From Hespellia sp. (GTDB taxonomy: Bacteria > Bacillota > Clostridia > Lachnospirales > Lachnospiraceae), in the NCBI GenBank assembly GCA_028689735.1, contig JAQVCP010000003.1:37561-101560 (forward strand): a DNA stretch of 64,000 nucleotides, read 5' to 3'. Below the pieces are notes generated by a model. It was not told where the DNA came from. It ran no database searches and saw only the letters and a list, made by a program, of their open reading frames with translations. Position numbers and translations under genes: made by a program. Positions 8,497 to 17,799 of this stretch are shown piece by piece (position 1 is the stretch's first letter; each line of letters starts with the position of its first letter).

Positions 8497-9330
8497 TTAT
8501 CCTTCTACATACTCGATTGGATTCACTGGTTCGCCATCTTTCAGCATCTGAAAGTACAGGCTGACTCCTTCTACACTATAGTATTTTGTCGGTGTTGTCA
8601 GGTAGCCAAGCAACTCTCCTGTTGCAAGATAATCTCCCGCTTCCACCTGGACATCCTTCAGTTGTCCATAGACCGCTTCGTAACCATTCCCCATATCCAG
8701 TTTCACTGTCATCCCAGTCTGTGCAGAATCTTCCACGCTCTCCACGATTCCCGATGCTGCTGCCAGAATCTCCTCATCTTCTTTTCCGCCGATAATCACT
8801 GCCGGATTGTAACGGTACTGCTGCAATGTAGAGTAGTAAACCATCTTGTCCATACTGTAGTTCAGCAAAATTGCACCACTTGCAGGCCACACTAATGTAC
8901 TGTCCTCGTCAAAATAAACTTCTGCCGCTGTACCTTCTGTGGCAACACTGTCTTGTGCTGCACTGCCATTTTCAATGGTAGTTCCTGTGTCTGATGTACC
9001 ATCCTGACTCCCCGATACATCGCCATCCTCTGCCTTTGTTCCGTCTGTTGAATCGCTTTCATTTGCTGTATCTGTTGAACTGGTCCCGTTTGGATCCTCA
9101 GCACCATTTCCCTCTGTGGTGTCGGATGTATCCGTCTCCGGCAGAAGGATATCATTGGTCGTCGCCTCTTTGCTCTGTTCCTCGGCTTTCGCCAGTTCAT
9201 TTTCCATCTTCTGTTGATAATTGTGGAATGTATAGGCACCTACCATAGTGACCACTGCCACAAAACAGACAACGATTCCAATCGCTGCGCCCTTCCCCTT
9301 TAGGGAAAATTTCTTTTCTTCCTTTTTCAT
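8497..9330 (-). CDS. SpoIIQ-like protein with degenerate LytM/M23 domain
   Basis: A 277-aa bitopic protein: short cytoplasmic N-terminus, transmembrane helix at about residues 15-35, a coiled and then Ser/Thr/Asp/Gly-rich linker, and a C-terminal LytM/M23 domain (about 140-277). The fold markers remain (AAASGIVESV, GNGYEAVYGQL, GDYLATGELLGYL), but the zinc-site residues do not: the His-x-Gly-x-x-Asp region reads NPAVIIGG and the final HxH reads SLY; YGHL is YGQL. It should be non-catalytic, as SpoIIQ is thought to be when acting as the forespore half of the engulfment zipper. Position directly after spoIID supports a SpoIIQ role. Start at 9330 is chosen because AGAGG lies 8 nt upstream. Confidence 0.75.
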   Translation of the reverse strand: MKKEEKKFSLKGKGAAIGIVVCFVAVVTMVGAYTFHNYQQKMENELAKAEEQSKEATTNDILLPETDTSDTTEGNGAEDPNGTSSTDTANESDSTDGTKAEDGDVSGSQDGTSDTGTTIENGSAAQDSVATEGTAAEVYFDEDSTLVWPASGAILLNYSMDKMVYYSTLQQYRYNPAVIIGGKEDEEILAAASGIVESVEDSAQTGMTVKLDMGNGYEAVYGQLKDVQVEAGDYLATGELLGYLTTPTKYYSVEGVSLYFQMLKDGEPVNPIEYVEG

Positions 9331-9382
9331 GTTCATCACCTCTGACTGTATTTTTGCCAGAAATATAACTGGTTATACATGA

Positions 9383-9412
9383 ATTATATTTTTCAAAAAA
9401 TTATTTTACCAA
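9383..9412 (-). promoter_or_regulatory. Candidate promoter of the spoIIQ-like gene
   Basis: Minus-strand TTGGTA (9412-9407) and TATAAT (9388-9383) with an 18-bp spacer lie 50-80 nt before the start codon. The gene may therefore be transcribed apart from spoIID. A forespore sigma factor would be expected for a true spoIIQ; this box looks more like sigma-A. Confidence 0.5.
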
Positions 9413-9442
9413 CTTCTCTCTTGTACAACTTCTCTCTTGTAC
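9411..9442. repeat. Tandem 16-bp direct repeat upstream of the spoIIQ-like promoter
   Basis: AACTTCTCTCTTGTAC occurs twice in a row (9411-9426 and 9427-9442), ending at the -35 box of the candidate promoter. It may be a regulator site or simply a local duplication. Confidence 0.7.
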
Positions 9443-9468
9443 TATATTGTAAACCATTCCTTGTAAGG

Positions 9469-10518
9469 TTATATTTCGTCCACCTCCACCCCCTCAAAGA
9501 AATAACCCAGAATCTCCTGCATACTTTTTCCCTCTTTTGCCATCTCGTTTGCTGTCCACTGGCTCATCCCAAGTCCATGCCCGTTCCCTACCGTTGTAAT
9601 CTGCAGCTCCTCCCCCCTTTCCTGAAAAGAGATATTACAGGAAGCAAGACCCAGCGCCTGGCGGAATTCTTCGCCGCTGCAGGTGGTCCTTCCGACCCTG
9701 ATCTGCAGGGCATATCCTGCAGAATCGGTCTGCACGACCTCCAGATCTGAAAACTCCAATTCTTTCTGCTGTGTCTCCTGTGCCTTTTGATTCTCCAGTT
9801 CTGCCTCCGCTGCCTCCGCTGCTTTCGCCTCCTTTTCTTCCTCCCTTTTCTGCATCTCAGTTTCCCCAGCTTTCTCCTCCTGAGCTTCCTTCTCTGGTGC
9901 TTCCGCCCCTGACACTTCCACAGCCACCAGGTACGGATGACACGCGTGCTGCACCTCCTGATAAGAATATGTACCGATATGAATCGCCGCATCTGCCTCT
10001 TTGTCCGTCTCACATGCCACCGCTTTCAGATAAGGGTAGGCTTCACTTTTCAGGACTTCCTGCCCGCTGCGGGTGCTGCCGTTGTTGGACTGGTGAAATG
10101 GTGTCAGTGCGTATGTTCCGTTGTATTTCAAGACCGTTTTTCCAGTTTCCTCCACAGCCGACTTGATCTTTTGATAGTTTTTCTCATAATTGTCCGCTCC
10201 CCATTTATCCGCCATCTGCTCCGGTGTCAGCGCTTCACCGCTCTCTTTTTTTCCTTCCCGGAAATATTCTGTCCGCAGAAGTATCGCCTGACATTTTAAT
10301 GCTTCCGCCTCATAGTCCGCAGGCATAGAAGCTGCCAGCAGACCAATCAGGTACTGGTTCTGGTGCTCTGCATCGCTTGGTCGCTCTGTCCCGTGTAAGA
10401 AAACAGTAATGACATAAGGCAGGAGAATCAGAATCAGGAAAAAAGATCCGATAGACTGCAGACGCAGCTTTAGTTTTATTAGGAATATTGGGAAACGATC
10501 CGGCATTATTTGCAGCAT
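9469..10518 (-). CDS. spoIID: SpoIID/LytB-domain stage II sporulation protein with Ser in place of the catalytic Glu
   Basis: A 349-aa bitopic protein with a transmembrane helix at about residues 24-44 and a SpoIID/LytB domain. Both family landmarks are clear: YLIGLLAASMPADYEAEALK near residue 75 and NGHGLGMSQWTANEMAKEG near the end. SpoIID proteins are lytic transglycosylases that strip glycan during engulfment, with the catalytic Glu in the motif E-M-P. Here that position is Ser (codon TCT), so the usual activity should be missing. A Glu/Ala/Lys/Gln-rich insert at about residues 200-255 splits the domain. I start at ATG 10518, 8 nt after GGAGGG; that site lies inside a strong hairpin. The spoIIQ-like gene follows 138 nt later. 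Confidence 0.85.
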   Translation of the reverse strand: MLQIMPDRFPIFLIKLKLRLQSIGSFFLILILLPYVITVFLHGTERPSDAEHQNQYLIGLLAASMPADYEAEALKCQAILLRTEYFREGKKESGEALTPEQMADKWGADNYEKNYQKIKSAVEETGKTVLKYNGTYALTPFHQSNNGSTRSGQEVLKSEAYPYLKAVACETDKEADAAIHIGTYSYQEVQHACHPYLVAVEVSGAEAPEKEAQEEKAGETEMQKREEEKEAKAAEAAEAELENQKAQETQQKELEFSDLEVVQTDSAGYALQIRVGRTTCSGEEFRQALGLASCNISFQERGEELQITTVGNGHGLGMSQWTANEMAKEGKSMQEILGYFFEGVEVDEI

Positions 10519-10521
10519 AAA

Positions 10522-10556
10522 AGAGCCCTCCATATATTATCTATATGGAAGACTCT
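10522..10556 (-). promoter_or_regulatory. Hairpin overlapping the spoIID ribosome-binding site
   Basis: Minus-strand AGAGTCTTCCATATA and TATATGGAGGGCTCT form a 15-bp stem (two G-U pairs) with a 5-nt loop, followed by TTTT and then the ATG. The 3' arm contains GGAGGG, the only good ribosome-binding site for spoIID. It could occlude translation on read-through RNA, or end transcription from upstream. Confidence 0.6.
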
Positions 10557-10669
10557 TCTATGTTATTAATGTAAAATATTGTTTTCTTAAGTAAGATGAT
10601 TCCATCAGCTCTGACTGCTGTCAAATGTCGTCCTTAACCCATATCAGTCCACGCCGACATCCCCATAAA

Positions 10670-11608
10670 CTACTCAGACTTCTGATCCTCATGGAATTCA
10701 TAGGACTCTGTGGGTTCGGCTTCAACTACTGCCTGGGAAGGCTCCTGCACTGCCTCATCTGTTCCACTCTGCTCTGTTGTCTGTATCGGCACATCACTGC
10801 TTACCGATATCACTTCCGGCTCCTGCACTGGCACCTCGCCTCCCGGTACTACTGGCTCCTGCACCGGCATCTCTTCACCTTGTTCTTCCGGCTGCTGCGG
10901 ACTTGCCGTCATCGGAGGTATCTCCTGAAAGTCCTGGTATCCCTGCGCCGGGTCATACTTCGGAACCGGACGGTTAAAATATTCTTCAAATTCCGGATGG
11001 AACGGCTTCCTGCTCATCACAAAGAGACAGATGGCCTCATAACACGGAATAAAGATTCCCAATATTGCATGGACGAGTGCCATATTATTGGTAGTGATTC
11101 TGCCGTAAATCTGATAATCTACCAGCAATTTAAGTCCTTTATAAACCGCCTGGTACAATATGCTGATCAGCACAAAGAGAATGATCCAGATAACCATTGC
11201 GCCCAGCGCTCCGCCGGAAATGTTCATATGAGGACCTGAAAGTCCCATAGTCAGACCAAACATCGCCCCGAAGATCATCACATACGAAATCCCAAAAAGT
11301 ATATTCCAGGCAATCGGAAGTACAATCAGCCAGATTCCCGGATTTTTGATACTTTTATTCTTCAGGCGGATATCGTCTGAGACTTCACCCTGCAGGTAGT
11401 ATCTGGCGAACGGAATAAATGCCAGCCATGGATATTCTACCTTCTGGCGCTTCGCCAATTTGTACATTCCCACACCCTTCAAAATATAAAGGACAAGCTT
11501 TGCCACCAGAACCACCAGCAAAAAAATCATATAAACGGCAACAAATGTCAATATGCCGGATCCAATAGAATCCTCCAGCATCGCACTATCATAACTATAT
11601 GTATTCAA
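10670..11608 (-). CDS. Multi-pass membrane protein with proline/glutamate-rich cytoplasmic tail
   Basis: I do not recognise a characterised family. The 312-aa protein has about four to five transmembrane helices: one near the N-terminus (TFVAVYMIFLLVVLVAKLVL), then hydrophobic segments at about residues 95-115, 120-140, 145-165 and 190-210. The motif EYPWLAFIPFARYYLQG between the first two resembles small multi-TM proteins often seen in Firmicutes. The last ~100 residues are soluble, rich in Pro, Glu and Gln with PVQEP repeats. The track start (11659) has no ribosome-binding site; AAAGGAG lies 10 nt before TTG at 11608, so I use that. It sits between glgP and spoIID. Confidence 0.7.
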   Translation of the reverse strand: MNTYSYDSAMLEDSIGSGILTFVAVYMIFLLVVLVAKLVLYILKGVGMYKLAKRQKVEYPWLAFIPFARYYLQGEVSDDIRLKNKSIKNPGIWLIVLPIAWNILFGISYVMIFGAMFGLTMGLSGPHMNISGGALGAMVIWIILFVLISILYQAVYKGLKLLVDYQIYGRITTNNMALVHAILGIFIPCYEAICLFVMSRKPFHPEFEEYFNRPVPKYDPAQGYQDFQEIPPMTASPQQPEEQGEEMPVQEPVVPGGEVPVQEPEVISVSSDVPIQTTEQSGTDEAVQEPSQAVVEAEPTESYEFHEDQKSE

Positions 11609-11656
11609 GATATCCAATCTCCTTTCAAACTCCTGTATCCAATTACAGCAAACGTC

Positions 11657-11687
11657 CACAAACAGCCGGCACTGCCGGTTGTCTGTG
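11657..11687 (-). terminator. Strong hairpin after glgP (no U-tract)
   Basis: Minus-strand CACAGACAACCGGC and GCCGGCTGTTTGTG pair over 14 positions with one mismatch and a 3-nt loop, 28 nt past the glgP stop. The sequence after it is not T-rich, so it may be an mRNA 3'-end stabiliser or pause rather than a classic terminator. Confidence 0.45.
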
Positions 11688-11714
11688 AACGCCCCCTGTT
11701 CCTAAAAACACCTC

Positions 11715-14183
11715 TTACTGCTCTGGTGTCACTGTTACTTTCTTTAGTTTCCAGATATCAGAAACATATTCTTCAATGGTTCTGTCCGATGTAAACTTAC
11801 CACAGCAGGCGGTATTCATCATCGCGATCTTAGACCACTTGTTCTCATCACGGTACGCTGCTTCAACGCGTCTCTGTGCGTCTGCATAAGAACGGAAGTC
11901 CTTCAGGATGAAGTAGGTATCCGGTCTGTCTGAACAGTTTATATTCAGAAGAGCATCGTAAAGATTCTTGTACATGCTGTGATCGCCGTTGGAGTAGGTT
12001 CCATCCATCAGCTGATCCACAATGCGTTTGATATCCCAGTCATTGAAGTAGATATCTGTCGGGTTGTAGCCACCATTCTGCTCGTAATTGATAACCTCGT
12101 CAGAACTCAGTCCGAAGATAAATGCATTCTCAGAACCAACCTCTTCCACGATCTCTACATTTGCCCCGTCCATAGTTCCGAGAGTCGGTGCACCATTCAG
12201 CATGAACTTCATGTTACCTGTACCGGAAGCTTCCTTAGATGCTGTAGAAATCTGCTCGCTGACATCTGCTGCCGCAAAGATCAACTCAGCATTCGATACA
12301 CGGTAATCCTCGATGAAGACTACTTTGATCTTGCCGTTGATGCTTCTGTCATTGTTCACGACATCTGCAACCGAGTTGATGAGCTTGATCGTCTCTTTCG
12401 CTCTCTGGTATCCGGCTGCGGCCTTCGCTCCGAAGATAAATGTTCTTGGATAGAAGGACATCTCCGGGTGCTCTTTAATCTGGTTGTACAGATACATTAC
12501 ATGTAAAATGTTAAGCAGCTGACGTTTGTACTCATGCAGACGCTTTACCTGTACGTCGAAGATAGAACGTGGATCTACTTCGATACCATTGTGTTTTAAA
12601 ATGTATGCTGCAAGACGCTCTTTGTTCTTATACTTGATCTGCATGAACTCACGGCGCGCGTTCTCATCATTTACCAGTGGCTTTAAGTTCGCCATCTTAG
12701 AAAGATCTGTAATCCAGCCGTCACCGATTCTGTCTGTGATCCAGTCAGCAAGCAGTGGATTGGCATGCATAAGGAAACGTCTCTGTGTGATACCGTTTGT
12801 CTTATTGTTGAACTTCTCAGGCATCATCTCATAGAAATCTTTTAATTCCTGGTTCTTTAAAATCTCTGTGTGAAGTCTTGCAACTCCATTGACAGAGTAT
12901 CCTGCTGCGATCGCAAGATGAGCCATCTTCACCTGTCCGTCACGTAAAATTGCCATCTTTGCAACCTTCTGTTCGTTGCCCGGATACATTTCTCTGATCT
13001 TGTTCACAAAGCGACGGTCGATTTCCTGCACGATCTGGTAGATACGTGGAAGCAGTTTGGAGAAGAGGTCGATTGGCCATTTCTCAAGTGCTTCTGCCAT
13101 GATGGTATGGTTTGTGTATGCAACCGTTTTTGTTGTGACATCCCATGCTTCTTCCCATGTCAGACCTTCCTGATCGATAAGAAGTCTCATCAGCTCTGCA
13201 ACGGATACGGTTGGGTGTGTATCGTTCATCTGGATGGTAACTTTTTCGTATAACTTTTTCACATCAACGTGTTTCTTTTTATATTTTACAAGCATTGCCT
13301 GTAAGCTGGCAGAAATGAAGAAATACTGCTGTTTGAGACGAAGCTCTTTTCCTGCGTAATGATTGTCGTTCGGGTAAAGTACCTCAACGATATTCTTTGC
13401 AAGGTTCTCCTGCTCTACTGCTTTGTGGTAATCTCCACGGTCAAATGAATCCAGCTGGAAGTCAGTGATTGCCTTTGCGTCCCAGATACGGAGTGTGTTG
13501 ACTACATGGTTGCCGTAACCAACAATTGGCATATCATATGGGATTGCAAGTACGGACTCGTAGTTCTCCTGGATGAACTTATCCTTGCCAGTTACCGGGT
13601 CCTTCTCGAAACGGATGTCTCCGCCGAAACGTACTTCCTTCGCATATTCTTCTCTGCGCAGTTCAAATGGATTTCCCTCTTTTAACCAGTTATCCGGTGT
13701 CTCGATCTGATAACCGTTCTCGATCTTCTGTTTGAACATACCGTAACGATAACGGATACCACAACCATATGCAGGGTAGTTCAATGTTGCAAGAGAATCT
13801 AAGAAGCAGGCAGCAAGACGGCCGAGACCTCCGTTACCAAGTGCTGCATCCGGCTCTTCATCCTCGATGACATTGAGGTCGATTCCCATCTCATCCAGTG
13901 CTTCCTGAACCTCTTTGTAAGCTGTCATATTGATCAGGTTGTTGCCAAGTGCTCTACCCATAAGGAATTCCATTGACATGTAGTAAACAGTCTTCGGATC
14001 CTCTTTGTCATATGTCTCCTGTGTAGCAAGCCAGTCATCAATGATGGCCTCCTTTATCGCATAAGACACTGCCTGGAATAACTGCTGAGGTGTTGCCTCA
14101 TCCACATTCTTTCGGTACAGTCTTCTTACGTTCTTCTTCACATCACTCTTAAATGCTTCCTTCTCAAATCTTTCGTTATACAT
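11715..14183 (-). CDS. glgP: Glycogen/starch/alpha-glucan phosphorylase
   Basis: An 822-aa GT35 phosphorylase, typical full length, that releases glucose-1-phosphate from alpha-1,4-glucan using phosphate and pyridoxal phosphate. Conserved segments are easy to read: LGNGGLGRLAACFLDSLATL near the N-terminus, NDTHPTVSVAELMRLL, QVKRLHEYKRQLLN and the PLP site EASGTGNMKFMLNGAP with its Lys. It is cytoplasmic. The ATG lies 3 nt after the ileS stop and its ribosome-binding site (GGAAAGGGTG) is inside the ileS end, so it is translationally coupled to ileS and should fall under the same T-box unless it has its own promoter. No other glycogen genes are next to it. Confidence 0.97.
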   Translation of the reverse strand: MYNERFEKEAFKSDVKKNVRRLYRKNVDEATPQQLFQAVSYAIKEAIIDDWLATQETYDKEDPKTVYYMSMEFLMGRALGNNLINMTAYKEVQEALDEMGIDLNVIEDEEPDAALGNGGLGRLAACFLDSLATLNYPAYGCGIRYRYGMFKQKIENGYQIETPDNWLKEGNPFELRREEYAKEVRFGGDIRFEKDPVTGKDKFIQENYESVLAIPYDMPIVGYGNHVVNTLRIWDAKAITDFQLDSFDRGDYHKAVEQENLAKNIVEVLYPNDNHYAGKELRLKQQYFFISASLQAMLVKYKKKHVDVKKLYEKVTIQMNDTHPTVSVAELMRLLIDQEGLTWEEAWDVTTKTVAYTNHTIMAEALEKWPIDLFSKLLPRIYQIVQEIDRRFVNKIREMYPGNEQKVAKMAILRDGQVKMAHLAIAAGYSVNGVARLHTEILKNQELKDFYEMMPEKFNNKTNGITQRRFLMHANPLLADWITDRIGDGWITDLSKMANLKPLVNDENARREFMQIKYKNKERLAAYILKHNGIEVDPRSIFDVQVKRLHEYKRQLLNILHVMYLYNQIKEHPEMSFYPRTFIFGAKAAAGYQRAKETIKLINSVADVVNNDRSINGKIKVVFIEDYRVSNAELIFAAADVSEQISTASKEASGTGNMKFMLNGAPTLGTMDGANVEIVEEVGSENAFIFGLSSDEVINYEQNGGYNPTDIYFNDWDIKRIVDQLMDGTYSNGDHSMYKNLYDALLNINCSDRPDTYFILKDFRSYADAQRRVEAAYRDENKWSKIAMMNTACCGKFTSDRTIEEYVSDIWKLKKVTVTPEQ

Positions 14184-14186
14184 AAA

Positions 14187-17100
14187 TTACACCCTTTCCA
14201 CACCAATCATTACATGCTCGCCATTGATGTTCCACTCTTTTGTAAATCCAGTTGGATTTCCTTTCGTTACTGCTTCTGCCAATACTTCACTGCCGATGTC
14301 ATCTCCATGTGCTGCAAAGACTGCTTCCACCTTGTCGCTGCCCTCATGGGTAATTCTGATCTTGTCCATTACCTCAAATCCGGCCTCTTTTCTCATTGTC
14401 TGAACCTTGCTGATAATTTCTCTTACGAAGCCCTCTTCCAGAAGCTCTGGTGTCAGGTTTGTATCAAGCACAACGGTAATTCCGTTGTCGTTCTCTGAAA
14501 CGTAGCCCGGCATCTGTGCGGTGTCAATCAGAAGGTCTTCCTTGAGAAGTACTACTTCCTCACCATTCACCGACAACTTAAGCTCTCCGGTCTCATTGAC
14601 CTCATCCATGGCGGTATTTCCGTCGAGAGAATCCAGCGCCTGCTTGATGCCTCCTAACAGTTTACCATATTTTGGTCCAACTGTCTTCAATTGTGGTTTA
14701 AAACTATATGAAGTAAATGTACGGACATCATCCGTAAAGTTAACTTTCTTTACATTCAGCTCTTCTGTCACAATTGCCTGATAGAACTCAGAGAGTTCAA
14801 ATTCAGCCTTCACGAACATCTGGCCAATGGGCTGGCGGTTCTTGATATTCGCTGTGTTACGGCAGGCACGTCCCATAACAACAAGCTTCAATACATTTTC
14901 CATGTTCTCTTCCAGCTCTTTGTCGATGTGTGATTCATCAGCAACAGGGAAGTCACAAAGGTGGATACTTTCCGGAGCTTCCTTGTCAATGGAGCATACC
15001 AGATTCCGGTAAATCTCCTCTGTCATAAACGGAATCATCGGTGCTGCCACCTTGGAAACGGTTACCAGCGCAGTGTAAAGTGTCATGTAAGCATTGATCT
15101 TATCCTGCTCCATTCCCTTCGCCCAGAAACGCTCTCTGCTTCGGCGTACATACCAGTTACTCATATCATCCACAAATTCCTGGAGTGCTCTTGCCGACTC
15201 CGGAATCCGGTAGTTCTCCAGATTATTGTCCACCGTCTTGATCAGCGTGTTCATCTTGGACAGTAACCATTTATCCATAATTGGAAGCTTGTCATAATCT
15301 AATGTATATTTTGTTGCATCGAATTCATCGATATTTGCATACAGTACGAAGAATGCGTAGGTGTTCCAAAGGGTACCCATGAACTTACGCTGCCCTTCCA
15401 TCACGGCTTTTCCGTGGAAACGGTTCGGCAGCCATGGAGCGGAATTCACATAGAAATACCAGCGGATTGCGTCTGCACCATATTCGTTCAATGCTGCAAA
15501 TGGATCGACTGCATTTCCCTTGGACTTACTCATCTTCTGTCCATTTTCATCCTGCACATGTCCGAGAACGATAACGTTCTTATAAGGTGCTTCGTTGAAA
15601 ATGAGTGTCGAGATCGCAAGCAGTGAGTAGAACCATCCGCGCGTCTGGTCCACCGCCTCAGAAATAAAGTTGGCCGGGAACTGCTGCTCGAATAACTCTT
15701 TATTTTCAAATGGATAGTGATGCTGTGCAAATGGCATGGATCCCGAATCGAACCAGCAGTCGATTACTTCCGGTACCCTGTGCATCTGCCCGCCACATTC
15801 CGGACAAGTGATGGTCACGTCATCGATGTATGGGCGGTGAAGCTCAATCTCGTCCGGACAATTATCCGACATAGACTTCAGCTCTTCAATGCTTCCGATG
15901 GAGTGCTGGTGTCCGCATTCACATTCCCACACATTCAGAGGAGTTCCCCAGTAACGGTTCCGACTGATTCCCCAGTCCTGAACGTTCTCGATCCAGTCAC
16001 CGAAACGTCCTTTTCCGATGCTCTCCGGAATCCAGTTGATGGTGTTGTTATTGGCAATGAGGTCATCCTTTACTTCTGTCATCTTGATGAACCAGGATTC
16101 TCTTGCATAATAAATCAGTGGTGTATCACAACGCCAGCAGTGTGGATACTCATGCTCGAATTTCGGAGCGTCAAATAACTGGTTGTTCTTCTCCAGATCA
16201 GCCAGAATCAGCTTGTCTGCATCTTTTACGAACACACCTTCATATGGAGTCTCTGCTGTCATATCACCCTTACCGTCTACGAACTGTACAAACGGAAGGT
16301 CATAGCTGCGTCCGATTCGTCCATCATCCTCACCAAATGCTGGTGCGATATGAACGATACCGGTACCGTCTGACATAGTAACGTAGTTGTCACATGTTAC
16401 GAAATGAGCTTTCTTGCGCTGTTTCTCAGCGACTTCTCCGGCACATGCAAAGAGTGGTTCGTATTCCTTGTACTCTAAATCCTTGCCACTGTAAGTCTCT
16501 AATACTTCATAAGCTGCGGTTCCATTCTCCTTATCTGCAAGTTTTCCAAGTACAGTATCAAGCAGTGCCTGTGCCATATAATAGGTAAATCCGTCTGCTG
16601 CCTTTACCTTGCAGTAAGTCTCGTCCGGGTTCACACAAAGTGCGGTATTGGATGGCAAGGTCCAAGGTGTGGTTGTCCATGCAAGAAAATATGCATCCTC
16701 TCCAATCACCTTAAAACGGACGATCGCGGAACGTTCTTTGACAGTCTTGTAACCTTGGGCAACTTCCTGTGCAGAAAGCGGTGTCCCACAACGAGGACAA
16801 TAAGGAACCACCTTGAAGCCTTTGTAAAGAAGTCCCCTGTCCCAGATCTTCTTCAGTGCCCACCATTCAGACTCGATAAAATTGTTGTCATAGGTTACAT
16901 ATGGCTCGTCCATATCTGCCCAGAAACCAACGGTACCGGAAAAATCTTCCCACATCCCCTTGTATTTCCAGACACTCTCCTTACACTGATCGATGAATGG
17001 CTCCAGACCGTATTCCTCAATCTGATCCTTTCCATCTAAGCCAAGAGCCTTCTCAACCTCCAGCTCTACCGGAAGTCCGTGGGTATCCCATCCGGCCTTT

Positions 17101-17342
17101 CTCGGAACCATGTACCCCTTCATGGTACGGTATCTCGGAATCATATCCTTGATAACACGGGTCAGAACGTGACCGATATGCGGCTTACCATTTGCTGTCG
17201 GAGGACCATCGTAAAAGGTGTAAGTCTCTCCCTCTTTGCGGTTATCCATGCTTTTCTTGAAAATGTCATTGTCTTCCCAGAACTTTTCTACTTCTTTTTC
17301 TCTGTCTACGAATTTTAAATCTGTAGATACTTTGTTATACAT
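14187..17342 (-). CDS. ileS: Isoleucyl-tRNA synthetase (type 2)
   Basis: A 1051-aa class Ia synthetase that charges tRNA-Ile. HIGH is present as PHIGH (about residue 55), GWDTHGLPVE follows, and KMSKS occurs in GQKMSKSKGN near residue 600. A zinc-type CxxC pair sits in CPECGGQ, and the editing domain lies between. Length and the GWDTHGLPVE form suggest the eukaryote-like type 2 group, members of which tend to be mupirocin-tolerant; that last point is family knowledge, not shown here. The start at 17342 has AAAGGGAG upstream; the track start adds 24 unsupported codons. A T-box leader with an ATC specifier confirms the amino acid. Confidence 0.97.
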   Translation of the reverse strand: MYNKVSTDLKFVDREKEVEKFWEDNDIFKKSMDNRKEGETYTFYDGPPTANGKPHIGHVLTRVIKDMIPRYRTMKGYMVPRKAGWDTHGLPVELEVEKALGLDGKDQIEEYGLEPFIDQCKESVWKYKGMWEDFSGTVGFWADMDEPYVTYDNNFIESEWWALKKIWDRGLLYKGFKVVPYCPRCGTPLSAQEVAQGYKTVKERSAIVRFKVIGEDAYFLAWTTTPWTLPSNTALCVNPDETYCKVKAADGFTYYMAQALLDTVLGKLADKENGTAAYEVLETYSGKDLEYKEYEPLFACAGEVAEKQRKKAHFVTCDNYVTMSDGTGIVHIAPAFGEDDGRIGRSYDLPFVQFVDGKGDMTAETPYEGVFVKDADKLILADLEKNNQLFDAPKFEHEYPHCWRCDTPLIYYARESWFIKMTEVKDDLIANNNTINWIPESIGKGRFGDWIENVQDWGISRNRYWGTPLNVWECECGHQHSIGSIEELKSMSDNCPDEIELHRPYIDDVTITCPECGGQMHRVPEVIDCWFDSGSMPFAQHHYPFENKELFEQQFPANFISEAVDQTRGWFYSLLAISTLIFNEAPYKNVIVLGHVQDENGQKMSKSKGNAVDPFAALNEYGADAIRWYFYVNSAPWLPNRFHGKAVMEGQRKFMGTLWNTYAFFVLYANIDEFDATKYTLDYDKLPIMDKWLLSKMNTLIKTVDNNLENYRIPESARALQEFVDDMSNWYVRRSRERFWAKGMEQDKINAYMTLYTALVTVSKVAAPMIPFMTEEIYRNLVCSIDKEAPESIHLCDFPVADESHIDKELEENMENVLKLVVMGRACRNTANIKNRQPIGQMFVKAEFELSEFYQAIVTEELNVKKVNFTDDVRTFTSYSFKPQLKTVGPKYGKLLGGIKQALDSLDGNTAMDEVNETGELKLSVNGEEVVLLKEDLLIDTAQMPGYVSENDNGITVVLDTNLTPELLEEGFVREIISKVQTMRKEAGFEVMDKIRITHEGSDKVEAVFAAHGDDIGSEVLAEAVTKGNPTGFTKEWNINGEHVMIGVERV

Positions 17343-17420
17343 AGCAATTCTCCCTTTCTTTTTCGATATCTGTAACGGGGTGTTGTTTGTGCTTCGTTTC
17401 CATATCCCCCACACCTATAA

Positions 17421-17453
17421 AAAGAGCTCCCGTCCTGTAAAAGGACGAGAGCT
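17421..17453 (-). terminator. T-box terminator hairpin
   Basis: Minus-strand AGCTCTCGTCC pairs with GGACGGGAGCT (11 bp, one G-U) around a 7-nt loop and is followed by CTTTTTA. The alternative antiterminator would use the T-box sequence just upstream. Confidence 0.9.
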
Positions 17454-17793
17454 GAAAAGTCTTCGTTATACCACCAATTACAACATACCATCATATGTGT
17501 TCCCTGTAACGGTGGAATCCCGGCTAACGCTTACACATTGAAATTGACACCAAACTGCTTTCAACTTTCAGCATTGCAACTCGGAAGTGATTTTTGAACG
17601 GAACTTACTCGTATCAGGCTCCCACCATCCCTGACTCGCTTAAACTTTCTGAAAGGCTCTACTGTCTTCGTCATCGTTTTTATCATATGCATGAGTCCCA
17701 ACGAAATAAATCAGGACACATCTTGTGTATCTGCTGTCTGGAAAACCGGAAAAAAAGAATCATTCCCATGTCCCTGATCGGCATACTACATGC
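17421..17793 (-). ncRNA. T-box leader RNA of ileS (specifier ATC, isoleucine)
   Basis: The leader between the promoter and ileS has the T-box plan. Stem I carries AGCGAGTCAGGGATGGTGGG, and the specifier loop reads AAAATCACTTCCGAG, giving codon ATC (17591-17589) for isoleucine in the usual context before the GAG of the next stem. Further down, AATTGGTGGTATAACG is the T-box/antiterminator sequence, followed by an intrinsic terminator. Uncharged tRNA-Ile should bind codon and T-box and allow read-through into ileS, and probably glgP. The assignment is from motif order and the matching downstream gene; a covariance-model search would settle the exact ends. Confidence 0.92.
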
Positions 17794-17799
17794 TCTGAT

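Noticed and set aside
10556-10600. Sigma-E-type promoter for spoIID (ATATT ... CATAGAAG)
   Set aside because: The spacing is 12 bp, shorter than the usual sigma-E spacing, and the -10 match is partial.
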